Assembly: GCF_027011145.1 (NCBI RefSeq)
Contig: NZ_JALVAO010000056.1
Span: forward strand, 1 to 54,369
Source: Thermococcus sp.
GTDB taxonomy: Archaea; Methanobacteriota_B; Thermococci; Thermococcales; Thermococcaceae
Direction of reading: 5' to 3'
DNA length: 54,369 nt
How positions within the stretch are numbered: the stretch's first letter is position 1; every line of letters starts with the position of its first letter. The notes beneath the pieces are model-generated. The model saw only the letters and a list, made by a program, of their open reading frames with translations. It made no database searches and was not told where the DNA came from. The translations under genes and the position numbers were made by a program. Shown here piece after piece: positions 33,067 through 41,519 of this stretch.

Positions 33067-33318
33067 TCACTTAACCTGCTCCAAAGCGCCAAGGACTTCC
33101 CAGATGATCGTCCTCGTGTGCATGGGCATGTTCGGGTCCTCGCTAATCTCCTCGAGGATTGCTATCGCATCGGCCGCCCTAACGGCCGGCTCCTTGCTCT
33201 CATCGAGGAGAACCTCTATCGCCTGCTCAGCCGCTCTCCTAATGTTCCTCGGAACGACGGTATCCTGAACAACCTGCTCCTTGAGAACCTGCACAATCTG
33301 CTGGATGAGCTCGCTCAT
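33067..33318 (-). CDS. UPF0147 family small helical protein
   Basis: An 83-residue acidic helical protein matching the archaeal UPF0147 family ([46 protein letters not shown]). Helical repeats with a HEAT-like look are visible. The role is unknown. GGGGGTGATG precedes the ATG. It converges on the aldolase gene, with 17 bases between stops. Confidence 0.85.
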   Translation of the reverse strand: MSELIQQIVQVLKEQVVQDTVVPRNIRRAAEQAIEVLLDESKEPAVRAADAIAILEEISEDPNMPMHTRTIIWEVLGALEQVK

Positions 33319-33553
33319 ATCATCACCCCCTTCCGATTATCCTGAAAAATTGTTACTAAAATCTTCCCGGCTTATCTTAAGTTTTTCTAACTAAAAAGCT
33401 TTTCGGTTAATGTCGAAATCTAATCGGGAATAGGCCCGAAGATCATGCCAAGTTCGTGGGATATTTTTGGAAAAATCTTTGGAACAAAAGTTCAACATGT
33501 GGATAAAGGTAAAGATTTAAAAATACTCCTGCAACTTTTGAGCGGTGGTCATC

Positions 33554-34321
33554 ATGAGGAGGACTTCCTATCTCGGACTACTGCTCGTGGCTTCCCTTCT
33601 TTTAGCGGTGGGCTCGAGCGGTTGCATTGGCAGTGGCACAACTCAGGAAAAGGTTTTAGTCGTTGGTACAAGTGCAGATTTTCCGCCCTTTGAGTATAAA
33701 AACGCAAGCAATGGTCAGATAACTGGGTTTGATATCGCCCTAATAAAGCTGATAGCAAAGAAAATGGGATACGACAAGGTTGAAATAAAGGACATGGACT
33801 TTGACTCCTTGATTCCAGCACTTCAGGCAGGAAAAGTCGACGTTGTTATAGCGGGAATGACAATAACACCGGAGCGCGAAAAAGTCGTGGACTTTAGTAT
33901 ACCCTACTGGGAAGCCGACCAAGCAGTTCTCGTTAGGAAAGGTTCAAATATCAAGGTCAATTCTCTAGATGACCTCAAAGGAAAAACGATAGGCGTTGAA
34001 AAGGGTACAACGGGTGCAATCTACGTTAAAAAGCACTTGGGCAACAGCTCGACGATAAAGGAGTATCCTACGTACGTTGCGGCGATTGAAGCCCTCCTAA
34101 ACGGTCAGGTGGATGCCGTTGTTCTCGACAGCCCAGTTGCAAAAATGTTCTCAAAGAAGTACAATGTCGAGGTCGTTTACACCATAAAGACTGGTGAAAA
34201 GTACGGTATAGCCGTTAAGAAGGGCAATACAAAACTCCTCGAGGGCATTAATACGGCCCTTAAAGAGATAATGAACTCCCCTGAGTGGGATAAACTCGTT
34301 GAGGAGTACTTTGGTAGCTGA
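33554..34321 (+). CDS. Amino acid ABC transporter substrate-binding lipoprotein
   Basis: A 255-residue family 3 solute-binding protein for polar amino acids. A signal peptide ends in SSGC with lipid-modified Cys24. VVGTSADFPPFEY opens the first lobe, and GFDIALIKLIAKKMG and VIAGMTITPEREKVVDFS are the family core. It captures an amino acid (Gln, Arg, His or similar) outside the cell. A TTTAAAAATA element at 33515-33524 and GGTGGTC at 33544-33550 give a very short leader. The 235-base gap before it contains no other gene. It heads a four-gene operon. Confidence 0.93.
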   Translation: MRRTSYLGLLLVASLLLAVGSSGCIGSGTTQEKVLVVGTSADFPPFEYKNASNGQITGFDIALIKLIAKKMGYDKVEIKDMDFDSLIPALQAGKVDVVIAGMTITPEREKVVDFSIPYWEADQAVLVRKGSNIKVNSLDDLKGKTIGVEKGTTGAIYVKKHLGNSSTIKEYPTYVAAIEALLNGQVDAVVLDSPVAKMFSKKYNVEVVYTIKTGEKYGIAVKKGNTKLLEGINTALKEIMNSPEWDKLVEEYFGS

Positions 34322-34352
34322 TTTCCTTTTATTATTTTGGGGGGATGTTGTC

Positions 34353-35039
34353 TTGATTGGAACTATGGTGTCTTTGGACACTGCAGTCAGAATGCTTTTT
34401 GAGGGTGCCAAGATAACCGTGGTGCTCTCGATTCTATCAATACTTCTTGGACTTCTGATAGGCCTTCCAATAGCCATAATTGAAACCTACGGTGGGAAAA
34501 CTTTGAGGTACGTTGCCATGGTTTATGAGGGGACCTTGAGGGGAATTCCTCTTCTTGCGATATACATGGTGATTTTCTTTTCGATGCCTCTTATAACTGG
34601 AATCGGATTGCCAGCTTTCTGGGCGGCCGTCCTTGGTTTGGGACTACGCTCTTCTGCATACCAGTCTCAGATATTTAGGAGCACAATTCAGGCGGTTGGG
34701 GAGGGACAAGTGGAAGCAGCCTATTCTCTGGGGATGTCAAAGTTAGAAGTGTTGAGATACATAGTTCTCCCCCAAGCTCTTAGGATGGCCGTTCCTGCAT
34801 GGATGAATGAATATGTAATAGTTCTCAAAGATACCTCCGTAGCCTTAGCTGTGGGGATAGTAGAACTCACACGGCAGGCTCAGTATCTGGTTTCAATAAC
34901 GGGCGAGCCATTTCACTACTACGGTTTAGCGGCTGTTTTCTATCTTATAATGGTTCTTCCGCTCACGTATCTTGCTGGGATCCTTGCAAAGAAGTATGGT
35001 ATAAAAGGAACAGGGGGTGTTTCAAACGTCAGGCTCTAA
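34353..35039 (+). CDS. Amino acid ABC transporter permease (first)
   Basis: A protein of about 228 residues of the HisM/GlnP type, with about five membrane segments and the family loop EGQVEAAYSLGMSKLEVLRYIVLPQAL. The start is uncertain. TTG at 34353 is six bases after a very strong GGGGGGAT ribosome binding site, while ATG at 34365 is 18 bases after it; TTG is preferred. The 3' end overlaps the ATPase gene by 23 bases. It forms the pore together with the second permease. Confidence 0.9.
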   Translation: MIGTMVSLDTAVRMLFEGAKITVVLSILSILLGLLIGLPIAIIETYGGKTLRYVAMVYEGTLRGIPLLAIYMVIFFSMPLITGIGLPAFWAAVLGLGLRSSAYQSQIFRSTIQAVGEGQVEAAYSLGMSKLEVLRYIVLPQALRMAVPAWMNEYVIVLKDTSVALAVGIVELTRQAQYLVSITGEPFHYYGLAAVFYLIMVLPLTYLAGILAKKYGIKGTGGVSNVRL

Positions 35040-35778
35040 CGTTCTAATCATAAGGAATCTCAAAAAGAAGTTTGGCTCAAAAACAGTTCTGGACGGAGTT
35101 TCATTTGGAGTTAGAAGGGGCGAGACAAAGGTTATAATAGGTCCAAGTGGGGCTGGGAAGAGTACCCTTCTGAGGTGCATTAATAGGCTAGTTGAGCCTG
35201 ACAGTGGAGAGATAATCTTTGATGGCATAAACGTTCTATCCAAAGACGTTGATATAAAGAAGATACGCGCGAGAATAGGGTTTGTGTTCCAGCATTTTAA
35301 TCTCTTTAAACACCTGACAGCCCTTGAAAACGTGAAAATTGGACCAAAGGTCGTTAAAGGTCTGAGTGACGATGAGGCAGAAAAGCTCGCGGTTAAATCC
35401 CTTAGAGCAGTTCATCTTGAGGAAGATGCCTTCGAGAAATATCCAGCGGAACTGAGCGGAGGACAGCAACAGAGGGTTGCAATAGCAAGGGCACTCGCAA
35501 TGGAGCCGGATATAATTCTCTTCGATGAACCAACGTCGGCACTTGATCCTCAGCTGGCAGGAGAAGTCTTGGACGTTATGAGAGAACTCGCAAAGAAAAA
35601 CGTGACGATGCTAGTTGTTACCCACGAAATAGGATTTGCCCTGAATGCAGCCGATGAAGTTCTGTTTTTCTACAACGGAAAAATCTGGGAACAGGGGAAG
35701 CCGAGGGAGTTACTTTACAGCCCTCAGAGGGAGGAAACAAAGGCCTTTCTGAAGAGAATAGCTGACCTGTCTCTGTGA
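35017..35778 (+). CDS. Amino acid ABC transporter ATP-binding protein
   Basis: A 253-residue GlnQ/HisP-type ATPase. Walker A is GPSGAGKSTLLRC, the Q-loop region FVFQHFNLFKHLT, signature LSGGQQQRVAIARAL, Walker B IILFDEPTSALDP and switch VVTHEIGFA. The GTG start lies inside the permease gene with GGGGG just ahead, so translation is coupled. The second permease follows after 10 bases. It drives the amino acid importer. Confidence 0.94.
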   Translation: MFQTSGSNVLIIRNLKKKFGSKTVLDGVSFGVRRGETKVIIGPSGAGKSTLLRCINRLVEPDSGEIIFDGINVLSKDVDIKKIRARIGFVFQHFNLFKHLTALENVKIGPKVVKGLSDDEAEKLAVKSLRAVHLEEDAFEKYPAELSGGQQQRVAIARALAMEPDIILFDEPTSALDPQLAGEVLDVMRELAKKNVTMLVVTHEIGFALNAADEVLFFYNGKIWEQGKPRELLYSPQREETKAFLKRIADLSL

Positions 35779-35788
35779 GGTGGAGATA

Positions 35789-36466
35789 ATGGACTACGGT
35801 TTCATACTACTTCAACTCCTCAAAGGGCTTAAGGTTACGCTGGAGTTAACAATTCTGGGGTTCATAGGGGGATTTGTCCTCGGCTTTCTCTTGGCCATCG
35901 CGAGAACTTACGGAAGGGGATTACCAAAGGCGCTTGCAATAGCTTACATCGAGCTTATAAGGGGCACTCCAATGCTTCTTCAGCTCTACATTATCGGGTT
36001 TGGACTTCCTCTCTTGATAAGACAGCACTTTGAAAACTTCGTAATGAGTCCAACACTCGCGGCGATGCTCGGCATAATGCTCAACAGCGCAGCATATCAG
36101 GCAGAATATATGAGGGGTGCTTTCAACTCCATAGAATCAGGTCAGATTGAAGCAGCTCTCTCCTTGGGAATGAGTAAATGGCAGATAATAAGGCATATAA
36201 TATTCCCTCAGGCGTTTAGGATAATGCTCCCCAGCTGGACCAACGAGATGGTTTACCTTCTCAAGTACTCCTCGCTGGCAATGCTCCTTGCGGTTCCAGA
36301 ACTTATGTACATGGCCAGTGTTACAGCCTCAGAAACCTTCCTCTACGCACAAATATACCTTATAGTCGCGGGTATCTACCTCGTATTTGCGACACTGATA
36401 ATACAGGTGATGCGCATAGTAGAGGTAAGGATCCATATTCCGGGGGTAACAATGATAAAGAGATAG
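35789..36466 (+). CDS. Amino acid ABC transporter permease (second)
   Basis: A 225-residue HisQ/GlnP-type permease with RTYGRGLPKALAIAYIELIRGTP early in the protein and the ATPase-contacting loop SGQIEAALSLGMSKWQIIRHIIFPQAF. GAGGTGGA lies before ATG 35789, and the in-frame GTG at 35780 is less likely. Two different permeases plus one ATPase and one binding protein make the system complete. Its TAG stop directly abuts the stop of the converging cobO-like gene. Confidence 0.92.
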   Translation: MDYGFILLQLLKGLKVTLELTILGFIGGFVLGFLLAIARTYGRGLPKALAIAYIELIRGTPMLLQLYIIGFGLPLLIRQHFENFVMSPTLAAMLGIMLNSAAYQAEYMRGAFNSIESGQIEAALSLGMSKWQIIRHIIFPQAFRIMLPSWTNEMVYLLKYSSLAMLLAVPELMYMASVTASETFLYAQIYLIVAGIYLVFATLIIQVMRIVEVRIHIPGVTMIKR

Positions 36467-36994
36467 TCAGTATTCAACGCCCCTCCTTGCAATTATTCCC
36501 TTCTGGTAGGGGTGCTTTACCTCCTTCATCTCCGTAACGTAGTCTGCAAGTTCAAACAGCTCCTCCGGACAGTAACGACCTGTAAGGACGAGTTCCGTTT
36601 TCGGTGCTTTTTTATCTATGAGCTCTTTGACTTCTTCAACGTCCAGCATTTTGAAGCCCAGGGCAACGCAGATTTCATCGAGAATCACCAGGTCCCACTC
36701 ACCGCTGGAGACTAGATCCTCCGCCCTCTTCAAGGCCCTCTTTGCGGCCTCTATATCATCTGGCTCTGGCTTCCCGTGGACGAACTTTGGCAGTCCGAAG
36801 GACTCTATGAGCGCACCGCATTCCTCGATTTTCTTCTGCTCACCGTAGACTTTTGGAGCCTTCATGAACTGGATTATCGCAACCTTCCCGCCGGAGCCGA
36901 GCATCCTCACAGCGAGGCCAAACGCGGCAGTTGTCTTCCCCTTTCCGTTTCCTGTGTAAATGTGAATTAAACCGAGTTTGTCTTTCCATGACAT
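36467..36994 (-). CDS. Corrinoid adenosyltransferase (CobO/BtuR type)
   Basis: A 175-residue P-loop protein with GNGKGKTTAAFGLAVRMLG, IIQFMKAP and WDLVILDEICVAL, all signatures of the BtuR/CobO family that transfers adenosyl from ATP to cob(I)alamin or cob(I)yrinic acid diamide. GGTGGTTGAA precedes the ATG at 36994; ATG 37006 is an upstream alternative. No other cobalamin genes are adjacent, so it may serve corrinoid salvage. It is divergent from the DUF835 gene. Confidence 0.9.
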   Translation of the reverse strand: MSWKDKLGLIHIYTGNGKGKTTAAFGLAVRMLGSGGKVAIIQFMKAPKVYGEQKKIEECGALIESFGLPKFVHGKPEPDDIEAAKRALKRAEDLVSSGEWDLVILDEICVALGFKMLDVEEVKELIDKKAPKTELVLTGRYCPEELFELADYVTEMKEVKHPYQKGIIARRGVEY

Positions 36995-37068
36995 TTCAAC
37001 CACCATTGGAGTGTAGTTCAGGGAGACTGCTCGAAATTGTTAAAAAACCTACCGCTCAAACTCAGTTC

Positions 37069-37911
37069 ATGCCCCAGATATTATCTCTGGGTTATTTCCT
37101 TCGCGACCTTGTTGTGCTACTCCTATCAATGGCTATAGTCATAATGCTCCTTACTGTTGAAAAAAGCGTTAAGAGGCATCTTAGGGTTAAGTATTTCACA
37201 AGGATCTTTAACCTCCTTCTTGGGGCGTTTCTTCTCATAGTCTTTGCGGAAGTTATCGGTGTCCTCCTGAGAACATCGCTTCTGTACGGGAATGAGAATT
37301 TTGCAATTATCCGTTCTGTTCTTCTCACTGGTGGGGCACTACTTCTGTTTCTCTCCTCTCTAATGCTGTACGTGCCCTTTGCGAAAGGTCGATACGCCAT
37401 TGTTCAGATAGCCACGGAACCGGATTATGAACTTGTTCACGGAGCTTACTGGGGAAGAAGCGAGGAAACTGAGAGGATTTTTGTTGAGCTTACTAAGCAT
37501 CGGCATTTGCCCGGTATAGCCGTCACTAGGGATCCTCCTGAGATCTTCAGGAGAAGGCTTGGGCTAAGGATTGTTCCAGTCCTTTGGGTTTCAAAGATTC
37601 ATCATGATGATGCAGTAGCTCCGACAAGACTTCCATACCTCCTTGAGAATCTAAGATCATTTCTGGAATCAACGAATCTCGACAAAGTTGTGCTAATGGA
37701 GTGTGTTGAATACCTATTACTCGAAAACAAGCCCGAGAGCGTTTTAAGGTTCATAGCTAGTCTCCGGGATTTGGCAACCCTCAATAGAGGAATTCTGCTT
37801 GTCTCTTTGGAGAAAGAAGCGCTCGAAGAGAAAATTTTTAGCCTCTTAACTTCTGAACTCAAGTCTGTGAAAGAGCTTGAGAATATCATGGAGAAGGAAT
37901 ATAGATCTTGA
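37069..37911 (+). CDS. DUF835-type membrane protein of Thermococcales
   Basis: A 280-residue protein with three hydrophobic segments in the first 105 residues (GYFLRDLVVLLLSMAIVIML; LLLGAFLLIVFAEVIGVLL; LLTGGALLLFLSSLMLYV). A soluble DUF835-like domain follows, with IAVTRDPPEIFRRRL, VLWVSK, and VVLMECVEYLLLENKPESVLRF. DUF835 domains look like degenerate ATPase or signalling modules and have no proven role. The frame is open to 36931, but the ATG at 37069 is chosen: GTTAAAAAACC lies about 25 bases ahead and suggests a leaderless transcript. It ends 3 bases before tRNA-His on the other strand. Confidence 0.75.
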   Translation: MPQILSLGYFLRDLVVLLLSMAIVIMLLTVEKSVKRHLRVKYFTRIFNLLLGAFLLIVFAEVIGVLLRTSLLYGNENFAIIRSVLLTGGALLLFLSSLMLYVPFAKGRYAIVQIATEPDYELVHGAYWGRSEETERIFVELTKHRHLPGIAVTRDPPEIFRRRLGLRIVPVLWVSKIHHDDAVAPTRLPYLLENLRSFLESTNLDKVVLMECVEYLLLENKPESVLRFIASLRDLATLNRGILLVSLEKEALEEKIFSLLTSELKSVKELENIMEKEYRS

Positions 37912-37914
37912 TTC

Positions 37915-37992
37915 TGGGGCCGGGGCCGGGATTTGAACCCGGGCTAGGGGATCCACAGTCCCCTGTGCTGACCAGGCTACACCACCCCGGCC
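37915..37992 (-). tRNA. tRNA-His (anticodon GTG), G-1 and CCA encoded
   Basis: On the minus strand the acceptor stem GCCGGGG pairs with CCCCGGC. C73 and CCA follow, and an extra G precedes position 1, giving the G-1:C73 pair typical of tRNA-His. The anticodon stem GGGGA/TCCCC encloses CTGTGGA with anticodon GTG (37954-37956 on the plus strand). No intron is present. Confidence 0.97.
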
Positions 37993-38133
37993 ATGTCCAG
38001 CTTAAGCTTTTGGGTTAGCTTTATAAAGTTTTCGTCAGATGCCGGGAAAGGCGGTGTTAAATTCCACATTCACGAGAAATTAAGGTGCAGACGCAGTCAA
38101 ACGACGATTGAAAACCCCACAGGGGGCTGAGAG

Positions 38134-38772
38134 ATGAAGGCAAAGCGCGAGGCCCTTAAAAGCCTTTTCACAGCGATGCTCGACGGGAAAGTTGATGAAG
38201 ACATCATAGACCTCCTCCTTCTCATTAACTCAATCAAGGGAATCTACACCACAAGCTCATGCTCCGGCAGGATTGGAATCATCGAGGAGCCCTCCCTCGG
38301 GGCGAAACCACTCTCAAGGTGGCTAATCAAGGTTCACAGGGAGATGACGTTTCCAGAAGCAAAGAGGGCCCTTGGACGAGCTGAAAGCGGTTTAATATTC
38401 CTGAAAAGCCAGCCACCAATCTTTCACGTGGTTGCAGAGGGCCTGGAGAAGGCGAAGAGACTCCATGAGCTCGGACTGGCGAGTGGTTTCAAGTATACAA
38501 CCTTCAAGGTCATCTCGAACCGCTATCTCGTTGAAATCAACGGGACCGAGTACCTGACCGTTCCACTCGGCAGGGACGGAAAAATAATGGTAAGCGACAA
38601 TTACCTCCGCTTTGCCCTCGAAATAGGGAACTCCATGCTGAAACGCTCAAAGGGAAGACTGCCACGGCTCTTCAAGAACTTTAAAAAACTCCGGGAAGAA
38701 CTTGGAAGAGACGAACTGTTCTACGAGCTGGCTGAGGAGTTTAAAATCAAAGAAAAGTGGGAGATGCCTTAG
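38134..38772 (+). CDS. taw3: Wyosine pathway methyltransferase Taw3
   Basis: A 212-residue enzyme of the TYW3/Taw3 family that N4-methylates the wyosine precursor at G37 of tRNA-Phe. TTSSCSGRIGI carries the conserved SxCSGR signature, and WLIKVHREM and GFKYTTFKVIS are further family segments. The ATG follows GGGGGCTGAGAG. No other wyosine gene is adjacent. Its TAG stop overlaps the TAA of the converging lipoate ligase-like gene (TTAG at 38769-38772). Confidence 0.92.
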   Translation: MKAKREALKSLFTAMLDGKVDEDIIDLLLLINSIKGIYTTSSCSGRIGIIEEPSLGAKPLSRWLIKVHREMTFPEAKRALGRAESGLIFLKSQPPIFHVVAEGLEKAKRLHELGLASGFKYTTFKVISNRYLVEINGTEYLTVPLGRDGKIMVSDNYLRFALEIGNSMLKRSKGRLPRLFKNFKKLREELGRDELFYELAEEFKIKEKWEMP

Positions 38773-39518
38773 CGCATTTCATTCCACTCTTTCCTTCCAT
38801 AGCGCTCCTCTATAAGCTTCTCCGCGAGTTCGAGCTCGTAATCCGTTAGCTCACCCTCTTCAACGTCAAAGGCCCTGGCAAAGCTCTCTCTGAGAAGCTC
38901 GTAGGCCTCCCAGCGGGTGAGCTTTATGCCCTCGCGCTCCAGCGTTGTAACGCGCTCCCAGATACTTGAGATTCCCTTATCCCTGAGCTTCTCTTTTGAT
39001 GCCCTAAGCACCTTTCCAAGTATCTCAACGCGCGTCGCGTACATGAACGTGCCGTGCTGTAAGATAACACCTCTTCTCCTCGTCTGGGCTGAGCCACTGA
39101 TTTTCTTCCCGTTGGCAACTATGTCGTTCAGACCCGAGAAGCCGGCATTAAGACCGAGGTCTTCAAGGGCATCAACGAGCGGGCCAGCTAGGTAGCGGTA
39201 GCTGGTTTCGACGTTCTTCAAGGCCGGATGAAAGTCCTCGCCGATTATTACCGAGTATGTTATCTCGCCGAACTCGTCGTGGAAGACGCTTCCACCGCCG
39301 GTAATCCTCCTCACGACCGGAATACCAAGCCTTTTAGCTTCTTCAAGGTTGACGTCGTGCCTCACGCTCTGGAACCTGCCTATCGTCACGGAGCTGGGCG
39401 AGAAGGCGTAGAGTCTGATGGTGTCAGGAACCCTGCCCTCAATTCTGGCGAGCATTATGGCCTCGTCTATTGCCATCTGAACTTCCGGTCTGGCAACGAT
39501 GAACGGGATGAACCTCAC
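38769..39518 (-). CDS. Lipoate-protein ligase family protein (LplA-like)
   Basis: A 249-residue biotin/lipoate transferase-fold protein. RRITGGGSVFHDEFGEITYSV is the lipoate-binding signature, and NDIVANGKKISGSAQTRR carries the adenylate-contacting Lys. ILQHGTFMY closes the core. It may load lipoate or octanoate onto an acceptor such as a glycine cleavage H protein; the acceptor gene is not in the window. It starts with GTG, preceded by GGTGATTTAG. Confidence 0.85.
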   Translation of the reverse strand: MRFIPFIVARPEVQMAIDEAIMLARIEGRVPDTIRLYAFSPSSVTIGRFQSVRHDVNLEEAKRLGIPVVRRITGGGSVFHDEFGEITYSVIIGEDFHPALKNVETSYRYLAGPLVDALEDLGLNAGFSGLNDIVANGKKISGSAQTRRRGVILQHGTFMYATRVEILGKVLRASKEKLRDKGISSIWERVTTLEREGIKLTRWEAYELLRESFARAFDVEEGELTDYELELAEKLIEERYGRKEWNEMR

Positions 39519-39560
39519 CTAAATCACCAGGGTTAAAAAGGTTCGCGAGTTTTTAAGCCC

Positions 39561-39618
39561 AGCGATGATGACGCCCAAGCCCTCCTGAAGGGTGATGAGA
39601 GCGGTCACCACTGAGCGA
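39561..39618 (+). ncRNA. C/D box guide sRNA (candidate)
   Basis: Between the LplA-like gene and tRNA-Ala the order of boxes is exactly that of archaeal C/D sRNAs. C box ATGATGA is at 39565-39571, D' box CTGA at 39585-39588, C' box GTGATGA at 39592-39598 and D box CTGA at 39611-39614. The D'-C' spacer is 3 bases and the guides are 13 and 12 bases, all normal sizes. By the box-plus-five rule the D guide (GAGCGGTCACCA) and the D' guide (CGCCCAAGCCCTC) would each direct 2'-O-methylation of a G in its target. Targets were not identified. Expression is not shown. Confidence 0.72.
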
Positions 39619-39663
39619 TACCAAAACTTTTTAAAATCCCGACCTTTGACTATAAACTGAAGT

Positions 39664-39741
39664 GGGCCGGTAGCTCAGCCTGGTACGAGCGCCGCCCTCG
39701 CAAGGCGGAGGCCGCGGGTTCAAATCCCGCCCGGTCCACCA
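39664..39741 (+). tRNA. tRNA-Ala (anticodon CGC), CCA encoded
   Basis: The acceptor stem GGGCCGG pairs with CCGGTCC and includes the G3-U70 wobble that identifies tRNA-Ala. A73 and CCA follow. The anticodon stem CCGCC/GGCGG encloses CTCGCAA with anticodon CGC at 39699-39701. The T arm contains GGTTCAAATCC. CTTTTTAAAA at 39628-39637 is a promoter element. Confidence 0.97.
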
Positions 39742-39787
39742 ACAAAACGTTTTTACGCATTTCCTCAAAATTCCTAAAGGTGATGCC

Positions 39788-40336
39788 ATGGATTTACTTG
39801 GAGATCTTTTTGAAGACGATTTAAGCGAAGTTCTCAGGCGTGTCTCATCGCTTCCTCCCCGTGACGTTCTCAGCTATCTAGTCTCAACCTCCCAGCGTGT
39901 TCTTGCAGTGTACCAGGTGATGATGGAGTCCCTCCCAAGGGGGTATGGGAAAATCAAGTTCTCGCGCTTTGTTGAGAAGAAAGAAAGACAAACAGAGGAG
40001 CTTTGGAAAATAGCATTACGGCTCCATCCGGAGTCCCTTTCATCGGAAGTTAAGGGGGAAGATATAGAGGTCTCGATTGAGACCGTTGGCGACTATGCGG
40101 AAGTTCTCGAGCAGACGATTAAGCTCGAGGAACTCCAGTTACGGGCCTGCAGGTATCTCTCGGGGAAAATTGAAGACTTTGATCTCTCAATGCTTCTCCA
40201 GGATTTGGCCAATGAAATCGAGGAGAACATATCTTTCCTCAGGGAAGAACTTGAAAGGGTAAAAGGAATAGAACGGAAAGTGAAGTTTTCAGAATTTGTC
40301 AGGGAGCTGGTGGGTGATAGGGATGGACGAGTTTGA
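39788..40336 (+). CDS. Uncharacterised helical protein upstream of an M20 peptidase
   Basis: A 182-residue, apparently all-helical acidic protein. I do not recognise the family. Pairs of long helices (VLSYLVSTSQRVLAVYQVMM; FVEKKERQTEELWKIALRL; LLQDLANEIEENISFLREEL) give it a rubrerythrin- or four-helix-bundle-like look, but no ExxH diiron ligand set is visible. GGTGATGCC precedes the ATG, and CGTTTTTACG upstream is the likely promoter. The last 14 bases overlap the peptidase gene, so the two are translationally linked. Confidence 0.7.
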   Translation: MDLLGDLFEDDLSEVLRRVSSLPPRDVLSYLVSTSQRVLAVYQVMMESLPRGYGKIKFSRFVEKKERQTEELWKIALRLHPESLSSEVKGEDIEVSIETVGDYAEVLEQTIKLEELQLRACRYLSGKIEDFDLSMLLQDLANEIEENISFLREELERVKGIERKVKFSEFVRELVGDRDGRV

Positions 40337-41429
40337 GCTTTTTAAAGACCTCGTTGCCATCGAGTCTCCCTTTGGAAAGGAAAACGAGATTTCAAAGTTT
40401 ATAGCTTCAATCCTTAAGGAACACGGCTTCAAGGTCGAAACGCTCCCGGTTGAGGGCTTTGGAGACGACATCATAGCTTACCTTCCCGGTAGGGGCTACA
40501 CGGTTGTCCTCAACGGGCACATGGACACCGTCAACCTTTCTCCCGGCTGGACGAGGAATCCCAAAGGCGAACTTGAAGGTGACAGTTTCTACGGCCTCGG
40601 TAGCGCCGACATGAAGGCCGGTCTCGCCGTTCTGATGAGCCTGTTCATTGAGATGGGGGAGCTTTCCAAGCGTGAAAGGCCCAACCTGATATTCACGGCA
40701 GTTAGCGACGAAGAGGGCTATTCCAGGGGGACGTGGGAACTGATTAAGAGCGGGAAGCTGAAGGATTCCGACATTGTCCTAGTTGCGGAGCCAACGAACG
40801 AGAGGCTCATGCTCGGCGCGAGGGGTCGTTTCGTTGTAAGGCTAACCGCCCGGGGGAAGAAGGCCCACGCGGCCCGGCCGGAACTTGGAATCAACGCGGT
40901 TGAGGAACTGTCAAGGCTTGTGGGGAACCTTTACCGCATCAAAACTAGGAACCACATCAAGCTCGGGAGGGGTTCCTACTGCGCGCTGTCAATCCAAGGA
41001 AATGCCGACGGCCTGAGCGTTCCGGATTACGCCGAGGCCATCGTGGACAGGCATGTAGTCATCGGCGAGGACTGGGAAAGGGTAGAGGGGGAGCTAAGGA
41101 AACTCTCGGAAAGGCTCGACGTTAAAGCGGAACTGAAAATAGAGAAGTTCCCGAGACCGACACCTGACATGCTCCCCTACGTCATTAGGGAAAACCTCCA
41201 CGAGGTCAAGCTATTCAAGCGCGCCATGGCTTTGGCTGGCATAGACCCTCAGGTGACATACGGCAGGAGCGTTGGGGACTTCAACTATTTTGCCACATAC
41301 CTTGGAAAACCGACCTTCGTTTTCGGCCCAGTTGGGGGCAACTGGCACGCCAGCGACGAATGGGTGAGCGTTTCCTCCATGAAAAGGGTAAAAGAGGCCT
41401 ACAGAAAGTTCATACTGGACTTGGTCTAG
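40323..41429 (+). CDS. M20-family metallopeptidase / deacylase (ArgE/DapE-like)
   Basis: A 368-residue di-zinc amidohydrolase. NGHMDTV carries the first metal His and catalytic Asp, GSADMKAGLA the bridging Asp, SDEEGYSRG the catalytic Glu pair, and VAEPTN the next ligand. A dimerisation domain follows, and the last His appears in GGNWHASDEW. Relatives include acetylornithine deacetylase, succinyl-diaminopimelate desuccinylase, LysK and carboxypeptidases, and the substrate cannot be fixed. The start ATG 40323 lies inside the upstream gene behind GGTGATAGG. Confidence 0.85.
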   Translation: MDEFELFKDLVAIESPFGKENEISKFIASILKEHGFKVETLPVEGFGDDIIAYLPGRGYTVVLNGHMDTVNLSPGWTRNPKGELEGDSFYGLGSADMKAGLAVLMSLFIEMGELSKRERPNLIFTAVSDEEGYSRGTWELIKSGKLKDSDIVLVAEPTNERLMLGARGRFVVRLTARGKKAHAARPELGINAVEELSRLVGNLYRIKTRNHIKLGRGSYCALSIQGNADGLSVPDYAEAIVDRHVVIGEDWERVEGELRKLSERLDVKAELKIEKFPRPTPDMLPYVIRENLHEVKLFKRAMALAGIDPQVTYGRSVGDFNYFATYLGKPTFVFGPVGGNWHASDEWVSVSSMKRVKEAYRKFILDLV

Positions 41430-41519
41430 CCTCAGGAAAGCCGGTCTCATCACGGCTCAGGGCAGGGAGTTTTCCTCATCGGCGACAAGGCTTTTAAATT
41501 TCCGCTTTTAACCCCTTCC

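Noticed and set aside
33445-33693. A short open frame before the amino acid-binding protein gene
   Set aside because: It lacks a ribosome binding site and runs through the promoter and into the signal peptide region of the real gene in another frame.
39788-40336. A rubrerythrin-like diiron protein
   Set aside because: The helices look right but the paired ExxH metal ligands are absent, so only an unknown helical protein is claimed.
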